Positions 29,600-35,758 of a DNA stretch of 35,758 nt are shown piece after piece. The position numbers and the translations under genes were made by a program. The notes under the pieces were generated by a model. The model was not told the origin of the DNA, ran no database searches, and was given only the letters and a program-made list of their open reading frames with translations. Origin of the DNA: Chara braunii (taxonomy: Eukaryota > Streptophyta > Charophyceae > Charales > Characeae); assembly GCA_003427395.1 (NCBI GenBank), contig BFEA01000311.1:299232-334989 (forward strand), written 5' to 3'. Position 1 is the stretch's first letter; every line of letters begins with the position of its first letter.

Positions 29600-29863
29600 T
29601 CGGGTTCTTCTTCTACGCTAATAGCCTATGGTTATAATACGAAGGCATCATTGCTAATAGAACTACCTTCATTCTTTGAACAAGCACCTAACGATCAAAG
29701 GTACGTAGGCTACATACAAAATAACACAGTCGATCCCACCGGATGCAGATACGCACCGTATCGAAATCGAGATCAATTAGAAGCGATCAAGCCTTATTCT
29801 ATGACCATATGGATGTATGCAAATGGAACTAAAAAGCTGGCAACCCACAAATCCCAGGGGTAA
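29600..29863 (+). CDS. Open frame of 87 codons, unknown, possible exon
   Basis: Open between TGA at 29597 and TAA at 29861. Ordinary soluble-protein composition (FEQAPNDQRYVGYIQNNTVD, then CRYAPYRNRDQLEAIKPYS). No ATG in the first part, so a partial exon or remnant. No family recognised. It lies on the same strand as the other gene-like frames of 27.1-29 kb. Confidence 0.3.
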   Translation, partial: SGSSSTLIAYGYNTKASLLIELPSFFEQAPNDQRYVGYIQNNTVDPTGCRYAPYRNRDQLEAIKPYSMTIWMYANGTKKLATHKSQG

Positions 29864-30189
29864 AAAACTGCCAGAACGGATCTTCCAGCCGAAAGACCTA
29901 GAAATGAGCAACCATTAATAGAAACAAGCAAAATGGAGTACTCCCAAGGGCACCCGCTTCTGAATCCTAAGGGTTGAACGGTCATGTGCGAATGAAAATA
30001 TACACCTTTGTGGCTGACGAGTAAGTCTGCAGACACCATCCTGTCGGGATCACTGGAAACATGTTTGGTCAAGTTGCTTAATTACGCGGCTCTTGCCCTA
30101 ATCGTCATTCACCCGAGATCTGCCAACGCAATCTGTTGGAGCCCATATGATACGTTGTACGTACTGTCGGGTGCCTTGGCACACACTAC

Positions 30190-30191
<2 letters not shown>

Positions 30192-30230
<39 letters not shown>

Positions 30231-30262
30231 GCATACACACACATACACTTACACACACACAC
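30192..30262. repeat. (CA)n microsatellite
   Basis: Interrupted CA run, then GGGAGGAGACCTGGGAGGAA. The combination of CA run and G-rich GACC motif resembles half a unit of the array at 25133-25906. Confidence 0.9.
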
Positions 30263-30364
30263 AAAGGGAGGAGACCTGGGAGGAATGGCGAGGGAGGAAG
30301 AGGTTGAGGTCGGAGATGGGGGAATTGGACCCAATGGCCAGGGGGGTGTATTGAAACGATGACA

Positions 30365-30612
30365 TAGGCCATTAGGGGTAAGCTGAAAATTAATTGAACC
30401 TTTGAAAGTTGGCACGCACAGGGGTATTAATTTTTGAAAAGTTGGACTGGTGTCCGGCAGGAGTGCATTGCAAAGCTGGTCGGTCCAAGCGACGAGAAGG
30501 GTATTTTGCAAAGATTCTTAATTGTCAGAAGGGTATTCCGCTCTACCGACATCTTTTAGGGGCACTTTGGCATATATCTCAACTTTAAGGGGCATAACGC
30601 AAATTTTCCCAT
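30365..30612. repeat. AGGGGTATT-type repeat (H4)
   Basis: Phrases GGGGTATTAATTTTTG, GAAGGGTATTTTGCAAAG, AGAAGGGTATTCCGC, TAGGGGCACTTTGGC and AAGGGGCATAACGC, spaced 30-50 bp. Same style as H1-H3. Confidence 0.45.
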
Positions 30613-31734
30613 TTCGTTTTTTACCATAAATTATGAGGAGGATCAACGGTCATAAACACAGAAGGTTCCAATTGCACAGATAAAGAGAGTGACAGACGCA
30701 GCAAAGCCTTTTGGGAAGGAAGCAGCAGCACACGAAGCCACATACATACAAACTTAGAATTGAGATTTCATGCTTTGAAAAAAGACTTGCCACAGCTAGT
30801 ATGAGCATCAAAGTCCAATTTTTAAAAACTTTTTTTTTTTTTTTTTTTTTCACAGTTAGTCGAACCATCGAAGTACAGAAAGACGATTTCACTTCGAGCA
30901 TGTCATAGCTTCCCACTCCACCATAGCCAGCTTCTTCCCAAGAACTCGACAACGTAGCTCCTTCTACTGGTTTCATCCATCTGCGCGGAATCATCAGGAA
31001 GGTGCGCTCGTTTGGATCATTATCTCTTAGTCGCTGCTAGAGGTATTTTTTTGCTGCGGACAGGAAAATTGACGAGGTCGGGGAGCTATGGAAAGTGGAA
31101 GGAGGGGAAAAAAAATGAAGGAAAAAGGAGACCTTAACATTGTTTTGGCGAGCCACCCCGACCCTAATTTTGTATTTTTTAAGGAAATGATTGGCAGAAA
31201 AAGTCCTTGCCTCTTGATAATCTGTTCATTTTGTACAGAATGACTTGTCTCTTGATAATCTGTTCTTTTTGTACAAAATGATCGAAACTCTGTAGTTTTA
31301 TGTGAAAACCTTGATGCAGGTGATACAACTTTGAAGTCTCCCCTATTTTCAAGTGTAAAAAAAGTTAAAAAACTGGAACTCCACGGGAGGGCGAGCTTGC
31401 ACATGTGTATAATTATATCCTTTTTGTTTCTAACGAGAGATGAAACCGAGGTGCACGGTCAGAAATGAAGGATCTAGTTAAGTGGGACGTTGCCCCTGCA
31501 CTCGGAAGTTTCCCATTTTTGGCATAAATATTAAACCCTCACCCTACTGTGTGTTATGAAATGTCAGGGCCCATTTGCAGTATTGCACTCTCTCTGCTTG
31601 TCATACTCTGCAGATGTCCAATTCGTCGCCCATTGCCTATCTTCTCACAAAACTACCTTTTCAGAAGAGTTGCAGAGAAGTGAAAAACTCTCCTAGTATT
31701 CCGACTGCAATGATTGCCGTCGATCGAGCAGTTA
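30613..31734. other. No gene recognised
   Basis: Contains a T-tract (30831-30850) and a small direct duplication at 31211-31280 (CTCTTGATAATCTGTTCATT / CTCTTGATAATCTGTTCTTT, each followed by TTGTACA). Minus-strand frames of 114 and 125 codons cross these repeats and look spurious. Confidence 0.4.
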
Positions 31735-31935
31735 GTCAGTCCGACTCGAGCCATTGATCGAGCCGTCGATCAAAGCATCTATCTAGCCGGCGAGCACTCT
31801 CCTGGTCCAATGCCGTGATTGCGGTTGATTGATCCATTGATTGAGGTGGAGCCATTAATCAGGGCCTGTAACGAGCCGTTGATGGAGCCGCAGAACTGAC
31901 ACACTGTTGATTGAGTCAACGATAGACTCTGCGCC
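31718..31935 (+). repeat. Degenerate GATCGAGCC minisatellite
   Basis: Repeated variants of CGAGCCATTGATCGAGCCGT and TTGATTGAGTC, roughly 12-25 bp apart, about ten occurrences. Confidence 0.6.
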
Positions 31936-32088
31936 GTTGGCGTTGATCTAGGTGGGACATTTTGGACCTTGAAACCTGGGTGTGGTTCTGGTCCCAAGCG
32001 GTGCATGGCCCACTTTGAGTGCCACTTGCAGTTCCAAGAAGCCATTCCCGGTTCCAATGATCACGTCTAAAGAGTGCACATTGGATGC

Positions 32089-32264
32089 TTAACCCACCAG
32101 TACACCACATATCGGCCGGCGGGTGTCAGCATGACGATACCCGCACCACTTCGGAGGCCGCCAATTTCTTTTCCAACGGTGGGCCTGGCCGCGCGGCGCC
32201 TCTGAGTTTTGCTTGTGGTGACAAAAAAATTCTGCAAGGCTGGGGCCGTGTACTAGCAGTTTAA
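32089..32264 (+). mobile_element. TTAA-bounded element, 176 bp (T4)
   Basis: Left TTAACCCACCAGTACACC; right on the other strand TTAAACTGCTAGTACACGG. The interior is closely similar to the minus strand of 7305-7477, so the same subfamily. Confidence 0.75.
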
Positions 32265-32424
32265 ACCACTAATACCTTTCCCTGCTTGAGAATCAAATTA
32301 CGTGCTGGTATATTCGGAAGCCAAGCGGGATCAGGCCGCTGTTGTCGGTCTGTCGATAATTTTCATCGGCGGCGTTTATCTTTTTCTGCCCGGGGCTGAT
32401 ATATGGGAAAGGTACTGGTGGTCT
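32261..32424. mobile_element. TTAA-type element (T5), abutting T4
   Basis: Left TTAAACCACTAATACCTTTC; right on the other strand AGTAGACCACCAGTACCTTT. It shares its left TTAA with the end of T4, so one inserted at the edge of the other. The right edge has lost TTAA. Confidence 0.65.
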
Positions 32425-32969
32425 ACTACCCCTTCTCTGAGCTGCAGCTGCTGCTTGCACGGTTGCACCCTCAACTCAAGGTTTGGTTCCAACCTGGGAC
32501 ACCGAAGTTCCAGGTGCAAATTGCAGTTCAAACTTGGGAAGTCCTAAGATCAAGCACCGAGCCTCCGAGGTGCAAGTCCCAGTTTTGGTCCCAATCTTTG
32601 GCTAGTTTTGGTCCCAATCTTTGGCTTGAACTTCTTGTTCCAAACTGCCGCTGGTAGAATGTAATGCGGTCATTATAACCGTTACGGTATTTGCTGCAAC
32701 TTTCAGCCTATAGATACAGCAGTGGTGACAATAATATGTTCTTGAGGGGAAAGGTGGCAGGGTCCCGGATCCACAGTGAGGTTCGGTTCCAACCTGGAAC
32801 ATCCTAGTTCCACTTGCAAGTGGTGGTTCCAACCTGGGAGGTCCCGGGTTCAAGCTCCAAAGGCCGGCCCACGACTCTAAGCTCTGGTTCCAACTTGTGG
32901 TTTGAAGTTTTTGTTCCAAGGCCAAGAGTTCGGACTGTTCCCGGTCTTCACATTAAACCACCAATCGTT

Positions 32970-33540
32970 CGGAGCCCCTGAGTCATTTTTCGGGCGCACT
33001 TTTTCCCCTGGGCCTAAGAAATCTCAACCATCGTGGCGCACAATTTGCGTGGGTCTGCCAGGCTTTTCTCGAAAGACACTGCAAGCCTTGCTGCATCTCT
33101 ATTCTTGGCGTACCCTTTTCATGGGTCTTTTTGCCGAAGCGGAGTCGCACTGTGGGCAATGGTTGGTCCGGAGCCCCTGCCAGTGGGTCATTTTTCGGGC
33201 GCACTTTTTCCCCTGGGCCTAAGAAATCTCATCCATCGTGCCGCACAGTTTGCGTGGGTCTGCCAGGCTATTCTCGAAAGACACTGCAAGCCTTGCCACA
33301 TCTCTATTCTTGGCGTACCATTTTCGTGGGTCTTTTTGCCGAAGCGGAGTCGCACTGCGGGCCAATGGTTGGTCCGGAGCCCCTGAGTCATTTTTCCAAC
33401 GCACTTTTTCACCTGGGCCTAAGAAATGTGAACCATCGTGGCACACAATTTGCGTGGGTCCACCAGTTTTTTCTAGACAGGCACTGCAAGCCTTGCTACT
33501 CCTCTATGTTAACCAGCTCTTTTTTTTTGTGAACGGCTGG
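32970..33540 (+). repeat. Three-unit tandem repeat, period 199-206 bp
   Basis: Units start CGGAGCCCCTG at 32970, 33169 and 33375. Shared blocks: GCACTTTTTCCCCTGGGCCT, TTTGCGTGGGTCTGCCAGGC, GACACTGCAAGCCTTGC, GCCGAAGCGGAGTCGCACTG. Units 1 and 2 are over 90% alike; unit 3 is diverged and truncated. Because a shift of about 1 bp per unit occurs, long frames appear in several registers on both strands. I treat it as noncoding satellite. Confidence 0.85.
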
Positions 33541-34064
33541 TCTGCCCCCTGGACCCCAGGTGGTTCCAGGTTCATTTCCAATGTGGAACAACATCCAAGT
33601 TTCTGCTGGTCCCAACTTTTTCCCAAGTTGTTGCTCGAACTCTAGAAGCTCTGAACTCCAGCTCCAATGCATACCCTCCGGTTCCAGTTCAAACTGTGGT
33701 CCCAAGGGTTCTGTTGAGTTCCATCTGTGGTCCCAAGGCATTCGTCGAGCTCCAACTGTGGTCCCAAGGTGTTCGACGAGTTGCACATCGACATGATTCC
33801 AAAAACTGTACTCTAGTACTTGCAGTTTCACAGGAAAAAAAAAAAAAAGAGGTTCACACTTCCAGTCCTGGAACTCCGGTCCCAACTGGTCCTGCCGGTC
33901 CCAACTGGTCCTGCCGGTTCCAAGAGTGCCAAGGGCAGACTGTAGTTTGAACTCTGGAACCTCTGAGTTCCACCTCCAAGGTGTCATTCCCACCGCTCCA
34001 GTCCAGTCTGCCGCTAGAGGTGCTGATAAGAGCAGACACCACTAGCACACCTAGAGAGGCTCCA

Positions 34065-34112
34065 TCTATTGGTGGGGAGCAGCACCTGCTGGAAACTGGG
34101 TCCAGCGTCCCT
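34065..34112 (+). repeat. 50-bp repeat F, copy 3
   Basis: TCTATTGGTGGGGAGCAGCA, CCTGCTGGAAACTGGGTCCA, GCGTCCCTC. Followed by CTGCCAGCACTGATTACTG, which parallels the downstream part of copy 1. Confidence 0.75.
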
Positions 34113-34244
34113 CTGAACATTGTAATTGTGGGATAGCTCCCTGCCAGCACTGATTACTGTAGTTTGGATTTATTTGTTTTCCAGGTTTTGGAGTTCCAGT
34201 TCAGTGTTCCAAACTCCCTGTTCTCAAGTTGCTGCTCCACGTGG

Positions 34245-34407
34245 TTAAGCCACCAGTAGCTCGGCCATATATGGGCCGCGGGAAAAATAATAAATAAAGT
34301 GGAAACGTTTCGACTTGGATGAATTTGGGCACTCCGGTCCAGGCCCGTTCATCCAAGCGCGTCAGGGTGCGCTACTTCCTGCGACTGTCGGAGGTACTGG
34401 TGGTTTA
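34245..34407. mobile_element. TTAA-type element (T6)
   Basis: Left TTAAGCCACCAGTAGCTCGG; right on the other strand CTAAACCACCAGTACCTCCG. About 163 bp. Contains GGCCATATATGGGCC, a short palindrome also seen in related form in T3. Confidence 0.65.
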
Positions 34408-34609
34408 GTAGTCCCAAGGCTCTGGTTTCAGATTCCAGTTCATGGCCGGCTGAAAGTTCCAAGTTCCAAGTTCCAAGTCCATCTCAGGAGTCCCAGTACG
34501 AACCTGTGGCTCCCGTCGACTTTTTGAAGTTCCAGTGCCACGCTGTGCTGGTCGTGGGTGCGAAATTCTCGTCCCAACGTCCTTGTTTCTTTTTTTTTTT
34601 TTTTTTTTA

Positions 34610-34798
34610 TTAAACCACTACTACCTCTAAGGCTGTGGTGCAAGGTCGAAGTTGAGCCTCATCCCACATCTTCGGGGGCTCGGAGCTACTACCGGACCAC
34701 AAGGATGGCAGCGCCACCCGTGCTGGCGCCTCGGCACCCATTGGCGCGCAGTGCGACCCACCTCCGAAAAAAAAGGCGTGGAGGTAGTGTTGTTTTAA
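34610..34798. mobile_element. TTAA-bounded element (T7)
   Basis: TTAA at both edges. Left TTAAACCACTACTACCTCTA; right on the other strand TTAAAACAACACTACCTCCA. 189 bp. Confidence 0.65.
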
Positions 34799-35085
34799 GG
34801 CCAATGGCCTTCAGATATCATCATTGAACTGACCAGCCCGGGTAATTTGGAATGATTTTGTTCTGTTCCTTTGATTGCATCTGGATTGGAACTTGGGAAT
34901 GCATTTCAACAGTTGATGGGTGTACCAACTGAACTAGGCCAGCCAGTTGGTCCAGAATCTTTTGTTGTGTGAACCCATGGCCCGAGAAATTCCAATGTCC
35001 CATTTCCATGGTCTCACCTGGAGAGTTCCAGTTGCAATCGTCTACCTCCATGGTCTGATTACAGATTCTAGTGCCTAAAGTTCCC

Positions 35086-35186
35086 CTAAACCACCAGTAC
35101 GGCAGACACTATTTCGTCGAACCCTTTTTTTGGGGGGCCCCAGGGCTTTGAACTGGTCCCCCTCAGGCCGCCGGCCGGTGGATTAA
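35086..35186. mobile_element. Possible short TTAA-type element (T8)
   Basis: Left CTAAACCACCAGTACGGCAG; right on the other strand TTAATCCACCGGCCGGCGG. About 100 bp, only the first 10-12 bases of the TIR convincing. Confidence 0.4.
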
Positions 35187-35758
35187 GCGCGCGACCTCGT
35201 TGTATATGGCCCCAAGTTTCAGAGTAGGGAAGCTCGCGCTGGTTCCAGTTCCAATTTTGGGAGATCTAATTTCCCCAGGCCCAAGTTCTGTTCCCAACTT
35301 TCTTGGCCCAAGCTTGTTGACTTGTGAACCCATGTCCCATGTGCTGCAGTTTCTGTTCCATGTTGAACTTCCAAGTTCCAACCCATAACTATGAAGCTCC
35401 TGTAACAGTTGCAAGGTCTGCTTCCAGGGCCTGATTTCATATCCCAGGTGTGAACACGTACGTCAGAAGTTCCAGTCCCAATCTCTGGAGTTCCTCTTCC
35501 ATACTGTGGTTCCAGGTCCAAGTTCTGGTCCCAGCTTAAGAGCTCCCAGTTCCAGTTGCAGTTCCAGTCCCAATTCTGGATACAAGTTGAAGATCCAGTT
35601 CCAGTTTCCAAATTCTGGTTACAAGTTCCAGGTCCCATTCCAGTGCCAGTTCCAGTTGGGAATATTCCAGTGCCAGTTCCAGTTCGGAAGTCTGGTTCCA
35701 GTTCCAGTTCCAGTTCCAGTTCCCGTTCCAGTTCCAGTTCTAGTTCCAGTTCCAGTTC

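Larger units (their letters stand above)
31960..35758 (+). repeat. Degenerate AGTTCC hexamer domain
   Basis: GTTCCA/AGTTCC words occur throughout, densest at 32480-32660, 32780-32930, 33550-33960, 34430-34560 and 35450-35758. At the end of the window they become nearly pure (CCAGTTCCAGTT). Interruptions are TTAA elements, the 205-bp tandem repeat and repeat F. The unit is not a known telomere repeat; the frames are repeat-derived. Confidence 0.8.

Noticed and set aside
33131-33532. 133-codon frame in the 205-bp tandem repeat as a repeat protein
   Set aside because: Frames of similar length exist on the opposite strand and in other registers; unit lengths 199 and 206 shift the frame.
35450-35758. 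AGTTCC array as a telomere
   Set aside because: It does not match any common telomere repeat (TTTAGGG, TTAGGG and similar) and is degenerate; satellite is a better reading.

Overview
The window looks like repeat-rich nuclear DNA from a eukaryote, most like a large-genome plant or alga. The evidence is long poly(A)/poly(T) tracts, several families of short inverted-repeat transposons, a decayed Ty3/gypsy polymerase, microsatellites and hexamer arrays, with no operon-like gene packing. The lineage is a low-confidence inference. I see no rRNA, no intact tRNA, no CRISPR array and no intact protein gene I can name. Positions were read by eye; no alignment or folding program was run.

Most of the structure is non-autonomous DNA transposons. 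Family A (about 290 bp, TIR CTAGGCTACCA) has seven full or partial copies. Family B (TIR CAGGGTTAC, subterminal CGAACGTTCGGG motifs) has two composite copies and one fragment. Family C (about 350 bp, TIR CTACGTAGCAC) has three copies. Family D (340 bp, CGTACGTACGG arms) has one. Best copies have 8-bp target duplications, as in hAT-type elements. Their ends differ, yet A, B, C and D share one AT-rich core of about 75 bp. A separate family of about 160-190 bp (one of 513 bp) begins and ends at TTAA with TIR TTAAACCACCAGTACC, as piggyBac-type elements do.

Layout. 0-9.8 kb: family A, B and D copies, a TTAA element, a 678-bp TIR element, hairpins, and AGGGGTATTT-type repeats. 9.9-13.6 kb: a tRNA-like Pol III box pair, the decayed Ty3/gypsy RT on the minus strand, and a 255-bp duplication. 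14-18.3 kb: two A copies, one C copy and AT-rich DNA. 18.3-23.8 kb: C inside C, B inside the inner C, and a 3.9-kb GC-richer block joined into the poly(A) tract of B next to the only N. 23.8-27.1 kb: AT-rich DNA, an A copy, an array of microsatellite-bearing foldbacks, and a B fragment. 27.1-29.9 kb: the most gene-like stretch, with open frames, splice-like signals and a triplicated unit, all apparently broken. 31.9-35.8 kb: degenerate AGTTCC hexamer DNA broken up by TTAA elements and a 205-bp tandem repeat. The 3.9-kb block at 19-22.8 kb shares AGTTCC arrays, TTAA elements and a 50-bp repeat with 31.9-35.8 kb.

There is no gene cooperation to describe. The window mainly records nested transposition, and the modular elements with a common core are the most unusual thing in it.
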